NCBI GenBank assembly: GCA_023254365.1
Contig: JALRLQ010000051.1
Span: 1 to 10,802 of the forward strand
Reading direction: 5' to 3'
Length of the DNA: 10,802 nucleotides
Origin: Candidatus Poseidonia sp.
GTDB lineage: Archaea; Thermoplasmatota; Poseidoniia; Poseidoniales; Poseidoniaceae
The translations under genes and the position numbers were made by a program. Numbering within the stretch: the stretch's first letter is position 1; the number at the start of each line of letters is the position of its first letter. This document shows positions 1-7,684 of the stretch, in pieces. The notes below the pieces were generated by a model that was not told where the DNA came from, did no database searches, and worked only from the letters and a program-made list of their open reading frames with translations.

Positions 1-52
1 AAAGTCTGAAATGAGCATGGTTTTACCTACGAATATGGTTATTACAAAATTT

Positions 53-112
53 GGAATTTGAAACCATTGACGCTGGAATTGAATCGCGTCAGCCACATCA
101 GACCCATTCCAG
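53..112 (+). promoter_or_regulatory. Composite promoter P1 (two 21-bp-phased boxes plus core box)
   Basis: Box A is AATTTGAAAC at 55-64 and box B is GAATTGAATC at 76-85, 21 bp apart start to start. The core box ACCCATTCCAG is at 102-112. From GGAATTGAAT (75-84) to the core there are 17 bp. The same arrangement with identical spacing occurs upstream of three other genes in the window. ATG of the metalloprotease gene follows the core directly, with no Shine-Dalgarno site, so the mRNA is probably leaderless and starts at or next to position 113. P1 is the only visible promoter for the five-gene operon 113-2400. The promoter role is inferred from position and conservation. Confidence 0.7.
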
Positions 113-571
113 ATGAAACAGGTTCAGGAACGCTACGTCCCCCTTGACGGCAAGCCACGAAGGGAAGGGCGTCAGAACATTGGCACGTTCCAGGAGCGTG
201 TTGCTCTTCTGGAGGCTGCACAACGGGTGCTCGACGACATGAAGGCAAGCGGTCACTTTGACACGGTGAACCTCAGTTCGTTGGAGACCACCATCCTGGG
301 CTTCCTGCGCGACGGTTCGTCCTGTTTGCTGGGGTATTGTTCCTACGCTCGAGGAAAGGGGCGTAGCAAAACCGCAACGCCGGGGGAACGCACCTGGCGT
401 ATCCTCGTGAACCGACAACTCGTGCACCGAAACGATGGCAGTTTGGAGGCGACGATTTACCACGAGTTCCTCCACGCGGTGCTGGGTTCCGAAGAAAACC
501 ACGGACCGACCTTCCAAGCCATGGAGGCTCTTTGGCCATTGAATCAGGAGGTCGGCGAAGATGGAAACTGA
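113..571 (+). CDS. SprT-like zinc metalloprotease
   Basis: A 152 aa protein with a zinc-protease signature near its C-terminus: HEFLH at residues 117-121 (two zinc ligands and the catalytic Glu118), with a likely third ligand, His130, in the motif NHGPTF. The preceding segment (GYCSYARG around 74-81, WRILVNRQLV around 95-104) resembles the strand that precedes the active site in SprT-like domains. Family members include SprT and eukaryotic SPRTN, which degrades DNA-crosslinked proteins. No C-terminal zinc ribbon is present, so this is a minimal catalytic domain. Start: ATG at 113 abuts promoter P1 and has no Shine-Dalgarno site. The stop overlaps the next gene by 11 nt. A role in removing protein from viral DNA, or in processing viral or host proteins, is inference; the metalloprotease assignment is firm. 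Confidence 0.85.
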   Translation: MKQVQERYVPLDGKPRREGRQNIGTFQERVALLEAAQRVLDDMKASGHFDTVNLSSLETTILGFLRDGSSCLLGYCSYARGKGRSKTATPGERTWRILVNRQLVHRNDGSLEATIYHEFLHAVLGSEENHGPTFQAMEALWPLNQEVGEDGN

Positions 572-1010
572 AATCTTGATCGGAATGCTCGCTTTGGCAG
601 CACCCGTGGCTCTGTTTCTGATTTTTGTCTTGGCCTTGGTTTCTAACGTAACGGTCCATGTCCTCCAACTGATCATGTATTTCCTTTGTCATGTTTGTGT
701 TCTCCTCGCGCCAATTCTCTTCTTGGCAGGAATTGCCAACCTTATCACTCCTCATCAAGGGATGACGCTTGGAGTTATGCTCATTGGTTTTGCGATTTCA
801 ACGCCGTTTCTCGCCTTGCTCGCCTATGACCACCAAGAGAGCAGCGCTGGGTTCGTGTTTGTGGCCACCGTCTTGCTTGCAGCATCGTTCTTGACGTTCG
901 GGGTGATGTCGGTTTACTTTGCTGCAACCGCGGTGTTTGTCATGCTTGCTTTGCTCAGCGAGTTTGGCCTCTTCCCCGGGATTGATGCGGGGGGAGTCAC
1001 GGGTGGTTGA
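561..1010 (+). CDS. Multi-spanning membrane protein, unknown function
   Basis: A 149 aa, very hydrophobic protein. Likely membrane segments lie near residues 5-28, 33-58, 68-89 and 96-137; the last may be two helices, giving four or five passes. Short polar loops contain PHQG (64-67) and YDHQESS (89-95), and the tail is glycine-rich (GGVTGG). No catalytic or transporter motif is recognisable. The ATG lies inside the end of the metalloprotease gene (11-nt overlap), with GGAGGT at 547-552, 8 nt upstream, so translation is probably coupled. It sits among short helical and membrane proteins in one operon, which suggests an envelope or virion membrane function. That is inference from context only. 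Confidence 0.7.
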   Translation: METEILIGMLALAAPVALFLIFVLALVSNVTVHVLQLIMYFLCHVCVLLAPILFLAGIANLITPHQGMTLGVMLIGFAISTPFLALLAYDHQESSAGFVFVATVLLAASFLTFGVMSVYFAATAVFVMLALLSEFGLFPGIDAGGVTGG

Positions 1011-1011
1011 A

Positions 1012-1329
1012 ATGGTATCGACTTCAGGGGAGTCTACCTGTCTAACCGAGACATTGGCCGAACTCCATCGACTCATGGACGACCACGTCAAGGTCGTCGA
1101 GCGATTGAAAGGGGTTTTTGATCATCAATTGGCTCCGTATTGCGCGATCTTCGCAGAGCGCATTGAACGTCAGGTGCTGCCCGTTTTGGTCGACGGCATT
1201 GAAGCCGCCACCATCCTTCACCATACGGAGATGATGTTCCCCGAATGTACGGTCCAAGCCCTCATGTCTCATGTTGAAGCGGCACTGAAACTCACATCGT
1301 GGAAGGAGGTCGAGAACCATGGAGCGTGA
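1012..1329 (+). CDS. Small helical protein, unknown function
   Basis: A 105 aa protein beginning MVSTSGEST, predicted mostly alpha-helical, with charged amphipathic stretches such as LAELHRLMDDHVKVVERL and several His and Met residues. I do not recognise the family. The reading frame is open back to an ATG at 919, but that would place 31 codons inside the membrane-protein gene. ATG 1012 lies one base after that gene's TGA and has GGTGG 5 nt upstream, so it is the better start. The stop overlaps the next gene by 11 nt, the same overlap seen at 561-571. It is a member of the 113-2400 operon and may act with the next, similarly helical product. Confidence 0.65.
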   Translation: MVSTSGESTCLTETLAELHRLMDDHVKVVERLKGVFDHQLAPYCAIFAERIERQVLPVLVDGIEAATILHHTEMMFPECTVQALMSHVEAALKLTSWKEVENHGA

Positions 1330-2083
1330 AGGTATGAAAGAGGCCTGCCTCCAACTGGAAGGTGTCTTTTCGGCGATTGAGCGGCATCTTGGGCACCTCC
1401 AAGACCTCGCAACCTTACTGGATGAAGATCTCTCCTTGATTCAGCGCATCTTTCGGACAACCGAGGTGGTGTGGTCGCCAAGCATTCACTTGTTGTTTGG
1501 TGCGATTCAAGGAGAGACGAGCACCGTGGTTGAACATCAAACGCGCCTCAAGCAACTGATGTTGGAACTCGACGCCCGACCGAATTCACCCATGATTGAA
1601 CCCCTTTTGCTGCGGTTTTCTCGCCTGTTTGCCGCTCATCAAGATTCCCAATGGATTGAACAACAGCCCAATCCTGAATTTCATACCGAACGACTGGTTG
1701 AGGGGATGCTCCCGTCCCAAACTCGAACGTTCCTTTCGGGAGAAGCGCAGTTGATGATTGGAAAATTTGCGGCAAGTTGCACCTCGTGGCCCCTGATGCG
1801 CGAACGTTTGGTGGGCCATCGACATTGGATTGAATGCATGATGGCAACGCTGCCTCCAGGTCATGTCCTCTCCCACCCTTTGGTGTTGATTCATCACCTC
1901 ATGGGTGAATGGGAACAGCGTGTTCAGCATCAGATTGACATCGATGCAGCCTACGAAGAGCTCGGACGGCTCCAACAAAGCCTTGAAGCAAGTCCTGGCG
2001 AGGGGCGTGTCTTTGCCATGGAGCGTCTTCGTCTTCAGAGCATGGTTGTACCCTTTTCGAACATCAAGGAGGAGGAAGCATGA
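1319..2083 (+). CDS. Helical protein, unknown function
   Basis: A 254 aa protein with no recognised domain. It is predicted almost wholly alpha-helical and rich in Leu, His, Gln and Glu (for example LEGVFSAIERHLGHLQDLAT near the start and YEELGRLQQSLEA near residue 210). There is no signal peptide or clear membrane segment. A Pro-Gly segment near 178-183 (TLPPGHVL) separates two helical halves. ATG 1319 has GGAGGT at 1305-1310, 8 nt upstream, inside the preceding gene. The stop overlaps the next ATG in the arrangement ATGA. Its position between membrane-protein genes is compatible with a structural or assembly role, but nothing in the sequence proves this. Confidence 0.65.
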   Translation: MEREGMKEACLQLEGVFSAIERHLGHLQDLATLLDEDLSLIQRIFRTTEVVWSPSIHLLFGAIQGETSTVVEHQTRLKQLMLELDARPNSPMIEPLLLRFSRLFAAHQDSQWIEQQPNPEFHTERLVEGMLPSQTRTFLSGEAQLMIGKFAASCTSWPLMRERLVGHRHWIECMMATLPPGHVLSHPLVLIHHLMGEWEQRVQHQIDIDAAYEELGRLQQSLEASPGEGRVFAMERLRLQSMVVPFSNIKEEEA

Positions 2084-2400
2084 TCACTCACCCGTTTGTG
2101 TTGTTCTTGGTCCTCTTCGGTTTGCATTTCGCTCTGGGATTGGTTGCCTACATCGAGCGACGAATGAAGCCGCTGTACGCCTTGCTCCAAATCAAAAAAC
2201 TCGATTCGGCCGGTTTGCGTTCGTTGGCGCTACACTACCAAGACCTAGGCCTCCATGTCCCGGATGCTTTGTTGATTGAACCCGAACCCGTTCTGACAGC
2301 CATGTTGCGCAAACTTGAGGCCCGCGTCAGTCTCGAAATCTCCGCCGTGCTGCTGATGGCCCTCGTTCCGTCAAGTGTCTTGACGGCTCTCCTGGTTTGA
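2080..2400 (+). CDS. Small two-TM protein, unknown function
   Basis: A 106 aa protein with hydrophobic segments at both ends (about residues 4-24 and 86-106). The central domain is soluble, mixed-charge and helical; ERRMKPLYALLQIKK immediately follows the first segment. The positive charge after TM1 suggests that the middle faces the cytoplasm. The C-terminus ends inside the second hydrophobic stretch. ATG overlaps the upstream stop (ATGA), with GGAGGAGG at 2068-2075 as the ribosome site, so it is translationally coupled and the last gene of the operon. A holin-like or virion-membrane role is possible, but no family was recognised. Confidence 0.65.
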   Translation: MITHPFVLFLVLFGLHFALGLVAYIERRMKPLYALLQIKKLDSAGLRSLALHYQDLGLHVPDALLIEPEPVLTAMLRKLEARVSLEISAVLLMALVPSSVLTALLV

Positions 2401-2404
2401 GCAA

Positions 2405-2423
2405 TCAATCCCTTCACGATTGA
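2405..2423. terminator. Hairpin between convergent operons, possible terminator
   Basis: TCAATC (2405-2410) and GATTGA (2418-2423) form a perfect 6-bp stem with a 7-nt loop. It lies in the short gap between the convergent genes ending at 2400 (+) and 2435 (-). There is no strong T-run on either side, so termination is only suggested by position. Confidence 0.3.
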
Positions 2424-2452
2424 CGGCTCTTCCTTCAGGATTGACGACTCTT
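2411..2452. repeat. Tandem 21-bp duplication over the CBS-gene stop
   Basis: CCTTCACGATTGACGGCTCTT (2411-2431) is followed immediately by a second copy (2432-2452) with two mismatches. On the - strand the unit is seven codons reading K-S-R-Q-S-stop plus one further codon. The duplication therefore copied the end of the 449 aa gene, including its stop, to just beyond the gene. It also created an alternative partner, GATTGA at 2439-2444, for the nearby hairpin. Confidence 0.8.
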
Positions 2453-3784
2453 GTGAATGCACGCCATCACGTAATCGTGCGTCGTGAAAATGTGGAACCC
2501 TTTCTCTAGATGTGTATCTAGAAAGTCCCGTTCAGCTTCCTCCCACAAGTCTGGGACGTATTCAACCATGACGCACCCAATGTTCCTTGCACTGTAGAGG
2601 ATTTCTCCGACACGGTGGAGTGGCAATCGAGCATCCAGCGTTGGAGGTGCAGGGCTCAACAAATTCATCCGACGCAGCGTTGTTGCGTCAATGGTCGTGT
2701 TGAACGATGAAAAGTCGTTACCCTTGTTTTGGAGATAGAGCATCACGTTTTTCAATTCCAATGTCCCGATGCAGCGTCCTTCATCTCCTTCTTTGTCGAA
2801 CACGGGTTGGTAATCGAAACCCGTCGATGTCATGTATTCCACCAGATCCTTCAGCGAATCGCCTTGTCCAACGACGGCACCGACGGGAGACTTCTTGGAA
2901 TTCAAACTGAGCCGAAATCCGTCAACATCGTGCTTTTTGTGTAACTTTGAGTGGGAGTTGGCGAGGGAAAACAACATCGGTTCATCCTCAATGTTGAACA
3001 AGTATTCCTCAATGGCCATCAAGGTGAACAATTGTTGACTAGGGCTGACCCTGATTTTGAGCGGTTCAATATCGTTCAGCGGATACGGGACATCACCTTC
3101 TTTTTGGTGCCATTCCGATTCGGTCATGAGTGATTTTTCCTCACCTCGCTTCGCTACACCGACTTTGTTCAGGGCATTTCCGATGATTGACAACTCAGCA
3201 CTTTGCTTGTTTTCAAGATATTGAACAAACTTCTCTTCAGAGGCAAAATTCACCGGGTAACCAAGTGCTCGCTCATCGGAGTGAAGTTTTCGCAACGTGT
3301 TGATCGTGTCAGCCACGTTTCCGATTATCTTGTTGTATTCCGAGGGCTCGTCTATGCTTCTTTTGAAATCAAGGCGGTGCACGTATTCCTGCAGCAAATA
3401 GCCCAACAGCGTGTCGTCAACCGGCCCCCATTTCTCGGTGAGGAATTCCATCGCTTCATCCTTGGACTCAAACGGTTCCGAGTGATGATAGATTAGCTCA
3501 TCAACCACCTCTTCTCGAAACAGAACCACCCAGTGGGAGGGCGTGATGTAGCGGTTTTTGCCCGCTCCGGAAACTTCCAAATCGTGCGTAAGGTCTCGTC
3601 GAAAGTCGTAGAAATCAACGATTTGTGTCGCAAGGGCTGTGGCACTCATGCCTGGAGTTGCCAGTCGCTCCTCAATTTCGTTCGTGATCACGCTCATCCT
3701 TGACCGAAGCGAACTTGTTTGAAACATGCCCGACCCCTTCGCTTTCTTGTGTTGGCTCTTCGTTGCTGCGCTTTCATCACTCAT
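2435..3784 (-). CDS. CBS-domain-like protein co-transcribed with the RNA polymerase
   Basis: A 449 aa protein. Residues 1-30 are basic and Ser-rich, probably disordered. Residues 30-295 are helical and not recognised. The C-terminal third resembles a tandem CBS pair: one module at about 300-352 (DSLKDLVEYMTSTGFDYQPV, then GRCIGTLELKNVMLYL) and one at about 375-445 (PTLDARLPLHRVGEILYSA, then IGCVMVEY and HIFTTHDYVMACI). This fits the CBS pattern of sheet-helix followed by 'G-hydrophobic-x-T-xx-D'. CBS pairs commonly bind adenine nucleotides and regulate a partner. The gene starts 9 nt after the polymerase stop, with GGTGAT at 3788-3793 as ribosome site, so both come from one transcript. A regulatory partnership with the polymerase is inference. 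The CBS call is from pattern only. Confidence 0.6.
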   Translation of the reverse strand: MSDESAATKSQHKKAKGSGMFQTSSLRSRMSVITNEIEERLATPGMSATALATQIVDFYDFRRDLTHDLEVSGAGKNRYITPSHWVVLFREEVVDELIYHHSEPFESKDEAMEFLTEKWGPVDDTLLGYLLQEYVHRLDFKRSIDEPSEYNKIIGNVADTINTLRKLHSDERALGYPVNFASEEKFVQYLENKQSAELSIIGNALNKVGVAKRGEEKSLMTESEWHQKEGDVPYPLNDIEPLKIRVSPSQQLFTLMAIEEYLFNIEDEPMLFSLANSHSKLHKKHDVDGFRLSLNSKKSPVGAVVGQGDSLKDLVEYMTSTGFDYQPVFDKEGDEGRCIGTLELKNVMLYLQNKGNDFSSFNTTIDATTLRRMNLLSPAPPTLDARLPLHRVGEILYSARNIGCVMVEYVPDLWEEAERDFLDTHLEKGFHIFTTHDYVMACIHKSRQS

Positions 3785-3793
3785 GGAATCACC

Positions 3794-6700
3794 CTAATTC
3801 ACAAAATACTCCGAATTGATGTCTTGGTGAGACATGGCACCTAGCTTGGCGTATTTGGGTTGCTCGTCCGGCATCAACAGGCCGGTCATCAGGGACCACA
3901 GAACGTTCGGTTCATCCGTTCCAAGATTGTGAATGTAGATGAATTGGTTTCTCAGGATCGCTCGCATCTTTTCAACATGATTCGCATGGCATCCAAACGA
4001 GTCGTGTACGGACCACAAATCGTGGTGCCCTTCTCGTTGCATGTCACGAACAAATCGTCGCATGTGAAGGGCGTCAAACGAGTGCACGAAGTTTGGCGCA
4101 ATTCCACGCCGCTCGGCGTTGAAATCTCGCAACATGCTGATTTCCTGGTAAGAAAAGCGCCGCTCATATGGATAGACATAGGTCTTCAGGGAATCCACCA
4201 GTTCGGTCGATATCGTATTGAGTTCATCGTATGAAAGGGGCTTTTCGATGTCCTTCGCAGTTGACAGGCCGAGGGCCTTGCGTAGCTCCGGCCATGGGAG
4301 TCCGCTGTACTCATCGGAGCAGGAGGAACGAACGTCATGATCGCCGAGGGACGACAAGAAATCTTGGTATCGACTCGTCTCGTCTTGTTTCAAATCGTTC
4401 AGCAACGGCGCCGCAGCCGGCACCTCTCCAAACTTGTTTTCAAGCGCATCAAAATTCACCGGCAGCGTCAGTGTCGGTGGTATCAACTCCCGCAACACTT
4501 CGGAGGGTGTTGAACCCAAGCGACTCAATTTTGCACGCACGGAGTCTCGAACGCCCCGAGCCCCTGACCAGGGACTCACCGTAACGGATCGGTTCTCTTT
4601 CCACTTGCTGTTCACGACTTGGGAGCCGTCCGCCAATGTCCATGAAAGCGGGGCTTTGTTCTTCTTGTTCTGGGTTCCCACGAGTTTTTTGAGCAACTTC
4701 AGAACGTTATCGAACGAAGGAAGGACATTTTTGATGGCCTCATTGTATCCATTCACGACCTCCTTGGCAATGTCGTTGTGAAGTTCAAACGGCACCTTCA
4801 ATCCGTGCAAAAAGCCGAGGGTGCTGTCTTGGTGCGCGTAGAGGGTCGTCTTACCATCTTTCTCGGCGACTCCCATTTCACCGTCCTCGTCACCGTTATG
4901 TGTGAGCATGACACGGACCATGGAATCGGCTCCGGCTCCGTATCCCTTGGTCATCACGGGACCCTTTGCGACGGAACGCTCCAGCACCTCCCCCTTGATG
5001 GTGTCCTTGGTGGCCTGGTCCAACTCGAAGGACGGGAGGAATCCTTGCTGGTCCCAAATCGAGCGCAGTTCGTCAACGACGTGCATGTACACATCTGAAG
5101 GGCCGCCGTCGTCTTGAGCCACCACGTTAACCTTCTGGCCCATGGCCGTGTCTTTGAGCATCGCTGAAGCGTGTTGGTAGATGCTCGACGAGGCGTCCAA
5201 ATGAACGGGTAGGTTGGTTTCGGCACCCACGCCACCTTCGTTCATCACTCGATGGAACTCTTTCATGGCTGCGTAGCGTTGGAAGCCTTCCGCTTTCTTT
5301 CGGAAGACATGACCTTGCCCCCAATGCACGTAACTCTCCAACGGTGGCATGGTCAACAGTTGGTCGAGCATTTCCAAGAACAACGGGTCCTTCGCAACCT
5401 CGTCGTACGAACTCCACCGTTTATCTTCAAGTTTCTCCATGAGGCCTTGATAGGCATCACCGTTTTGCAGCGCCTCAAAGCCGGTCAAATCGCGGCACAA
5501 GGAAACCGTGAATCGGCCAAGCCACTTCAATCCGGTTTCGTCAAGGCGCACCGGTTCAGCGAATCGCAACAACCCGCGACAAACGTCGTCGTTTTGTGGC
5601 GAGAGGATGGGGGTCATGGTGTTCATTCGACCGCGCCAATCAAACTGCCAGGCGTGCCAGAAGTGAGGCTTCCCCGTATAGGCCGTGGTGAGGTGTTCAA
5701 TGAAGGCAAACGTGTCGTACCACTCACGAACTTGACCGTGGCGAATTTTCTTCACGGCAGCCAAATCGTCAAACTCCAGCGTGGCTTTATCTGCATCGAC
5801 CACGATGCGGAGGTGGGAGAGGATGCCTTCCTGAAGTTCATGATTCAGGACGGTCCTCGCCACGCTGTAGGTGTCCAAGGGCTGCCCCTCCCGAGCGGTG
5901 TACTTGTCCACCGTCCATGTGGTGTTTTGCAGACCGTTGAGGACCTCAACGGCCTCATCGCTGGCCGTGAAGCGTGGGGCATCCTGATGAGAACGGCCGG
6001 AGGAATCGGAAATCATGGGCTTCTTGGCCTGCAAACCCGGCGTTAGGAAGCCTCCGTGGTCGGGAACCTCGAGGGTTCGCTTTGCGGGAGGACAGATCAT
6101 GGGCGGTAGCCGCTCGTGTTGGTACAACTGCTGAAGCAAGTTCGTCCCGTTTTCCACGAACTCATTCTGGATTATACGGTGAAGAGTGTGGTTCAAACGA
6201 ATCATGTTTGGTGTGAACTTTGGTTTGGAGCCGTCAAGATAGCGTGCGCTTCGAGACTTTTCGACGGTGAAGAGGGCGCCTGAACGCTGAACAGCGTACA
6301 GAAGTTGAACAGCGCGGGACTTGCACCACTTTTCTCGGTCGGATTCACCGTTCGACAAGGCAGCGGCGAGAGGGGTGTAAAACGATTGAAGGAAACCCGC
6401 AAGGCGCTCGACAACACTCGTTCCCAAGGCGACGTAAACATCCAAGTTCTTCTGTTCTGATTGAAGGGCGGTCCAGGTAGCCGTTTCGGTGGAATCTACC
6501 TTCACGCTGACTTCTTTGGACATTCGGAAACCGGTCAGGACCGCCTCACCGAGGATGGAACGAGCGTATTGGTCATCGTCACCGCCAAGCATGACGGTGT
6601 GTTTTTTGCCGGTTTCATCTTTGAAAACCAAGTTCTTGGGGGCCCGAACCACAGCGTTTGAAACACAGGTTTCCACCACGGCTCGGGTGATTTTATCTGC

Positions 6701-7594
6701 CATGGCACCCCAAACAAACGGCTGAAGGCGTTGATTTCGCTCATCGGGAGCGTCTTCGCTGACATGAGGGGGCAGCACCCAATCTTCCTGATTCCAATAG
6801 GAGGTGGAACAATGGCGACAATGAAGCACCTTTTGCTGCAAGACATTAAGCCGAAGCACAAACTCCTTCACATCGGAATGTCCAGCCTCCAAGCGTTTGA
6901 GTTCCGCCGGCGTCAATGGCATGCCACCTTTAGCAACCCGCACCTTAAGCTGTTCCGAAATGAACTGACGAACTTCGCCCCAGTTGACGGCGTAACGGTA
7001 CAATTTGGCCTCGGGATCTTCTGAGGATGAATCGATGTTCACTTTGGAATACGTCGATTGACGAGCAAGCCCGTAGGTGTTAACCAAGCGTTCTTCGAGT
7101 GCTCGGAAATCTTTGAAGTGGACTTCATGATTCGAGTACTTTGGATGATACCGAACATGGTGTTCATGGCCGTCTTTTTCACGACAGCATGGGAAGGTTT
7201 GAGCGAACGACTGCAACTCGCGCCAAGATTGCAAGGCCACCTTCCCCGGGTTTTCATCAACCGCATCAAACAGAGCGTCCTGAATCTTCGGCCTCAAACT
7301 CAAAACCAACTCGCCGTAGCGTTGACGGATTTCCTCTTCCTTGCTTCGACGATCATGGTCGCTCGCATCGACCTGTTCGTCACCTGACATGACAACAGTA
7401 TCGGTGAGGTCAACACCGCCGTTCGTAAGTCCGAGAAGTTGTTGCATGAGGAGGTCGAACACTTCGTTGTTTTCTTCTTCGCCCGCTTCAACGGGGAGAG
7501 CTTTGCCACAATAAGCGTCTTCCACCGCAATCTGGGCCCGAATCCTTCCGTCCATGATTTCATCTCCTGCAATCGCTTCCCAACTGCAACACAT
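3794..7594 (-). CDS. Single-subunit (T7/mitochondrial-type) DNA-directed RNA polymerase
   Basis: Catalyses DNA-templated RNA synthesis as one polypeptide. The open frame is 1266 aa. I prefer the start at residue 14 (ATG 7555-7553), because AGGAG lies 8 nt upstream of it; that gives 1253 aa. Family motifs, numbered on the 1266 aa frame: CPP and GGFL (501-516), LQNTTW (555-560), DWRGR (652-656), motif A LDASSS with metal-binding Asp800, motif B RSVAKGPVMTKGYG with Lys877 and Tyr885, APNFVHSFDALH (1166-1177), and motif C VHDSF with Asp1198. All catalytic residues are present. It is far longer than phage T7 polymerase (883 aa). About 230 extra residues precede DWRGR and about 135 lie between W985 and APNFVH, where T7 has its specificity loop. 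It leads a two-gene operon with the CBS-like gene. It probably transcribes from the composite promoters in this window (inference). Confidence 0.95.
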   Translation of the reverse strand: MCCSWEAIAGDEIMDGRIRAQIAVEDAYCGKALPVEAGEEENNEVFDLLMQQLLGLTNGGVDLTDTVVMSGDEQVDASDHDRRSKEEEIRQRYGELVLSLRPKIQDALFDAVDENPGKVALQSWRELQSFAQTFPCCREKDGHEHHVRYHPKYSNHEVHFKDFRALEERLVNTYGLARQSTYSKVNIDSSSEDPEAKLYRYAVNWGEVRQFISEQLKVRVAKGGMPLTPAELKRLEAGHSDVKEFVLRLNVLQQKVLHCRHCSTSYWNQEDWVLPPHVSEDAPDERNQRLQPFVWGAMADKITRAVVETCVSNAVVRAPKNLVFKDETGKKHTVMLGGDDDQYARSILGEAVLTGFRMSKEVSVKVDSTETATWTALQSEQKNLDVYVALGTSVVERLAGFLQSFYTPLAAALSNGESDREKWCKSRAVQLLYAVQRSGALFTVEKSRSARYLDGSKPKFTPNMIRLNHTLHRIIQNEFVENGTNLLQQLYQHERLPPMICPPAKRTLEVPDHGGFLTPGLQAKKPMISDSSGRSHQDAPRFTASDEAVEVLNGLQNTTWTVDKYTAREGQPLDTYSVARTVLNHELQEGILSHLRIVVDADKATLEFDDLAAVKKIRHGQVREWYDTFAFIEHLTTAYTGKPHFWHAWQFDWRGRMNTMTPILSPQNDDVCRGLLRFAEPVRLDETGLKWLGRFTVSLCRDLTGFEALQNGDAYQGLMEKLEDKRWSSYDEVAKDPLFLEMLDQLLTMPPLESYVHWGQGHVFRKKAEGFQRYAAMKEFHRVMNEGGVGAETNLPVHLDASSSIYQHASAMLKDTAMGQKVNVVAQDDGGPSDVYMHVVDELRSIWDQQGFLPSFELDQATKDTIKGEVLERSVAKGPVMTKGYGAGADSMVRVMLTHNGDEDGEMGVAEKDGKTTLYAHQDSTLGFLHGLKVPFELHNDIAKEVVNGYNEAIKNVLPSFDNVLKLLKKLVGTQNKKNKAPLSWTLADGSQVVNSKWKENRSVTVSPWSGARGVRDSVRAKLSRLGSTPSEVLRELIPPTLTLPVNFDALENKFGEVPAAAPLLNDLKQDETSRYQDFLSSLGDHDVRSSCSDEYSGLPWPELRKALGLSTAKDIEKPLSYDELNTISTELVDSLKTYVYPYERRFSYQEISMLRDFNAERRGIAPNFVHSFDALHMRRFVRDMQREGHHDLWSVHDSFGCHANHVEKMRAILRNQFIYIHNLGTDEPNVLWSLMTGLLMPDEQPKYAKLGAMSHQDINSEYFVN

Positions 7595-7667
7595 CCGCTA
7601 GGCCCCGATGCCTAAAATACATGCTCCAACAGTTTCTCTCTTTTTCCAATCCCCAATTTTGTTCGTG

Positions 7668-7684
7668 GAGAATCTTGAATTCTC
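7668..7684 (-). other. Small hairpin at the predicted 5' end of the polymerase mRNA
   Basis: GAGAAT (7668-7673) and ATTCTC (7679-7684) form a 6-bp stem with a 5-nt loop. If the - strand start is at 7683 as predicted from the mirror core, this hairpin would be at the extreme 5' end of the transcript, where such structures can stabilise mRNA. The pairing is visible; the role is inferred. Confidence 0.3.

Noticed and set aside
1..52. Possible end of an upstream gene
   Set aside because: A TGA at 7-9 could end a frame entering the window, but with two codons visible nothing can be said.
98..676. 192-codon - strand open frame
   Set aside because: It is antisense to the metalloprotease gene, which has a clear HEFLH active site on the + strand.
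5252..6046. 264-codon + strand open frame
   Set aside because: It lies wholly inside the polymerase gene on the opposite strand, over DWRGR and neighbouring conserved motifs.
7556..7594. Extra 13 codons at the polymerase N-terminus
   Set aside because: The frame is open, but the ATG at 7555 has AGGAG at proper spacing and the first ATG does not; the short form is preferred although the full frame is listed.
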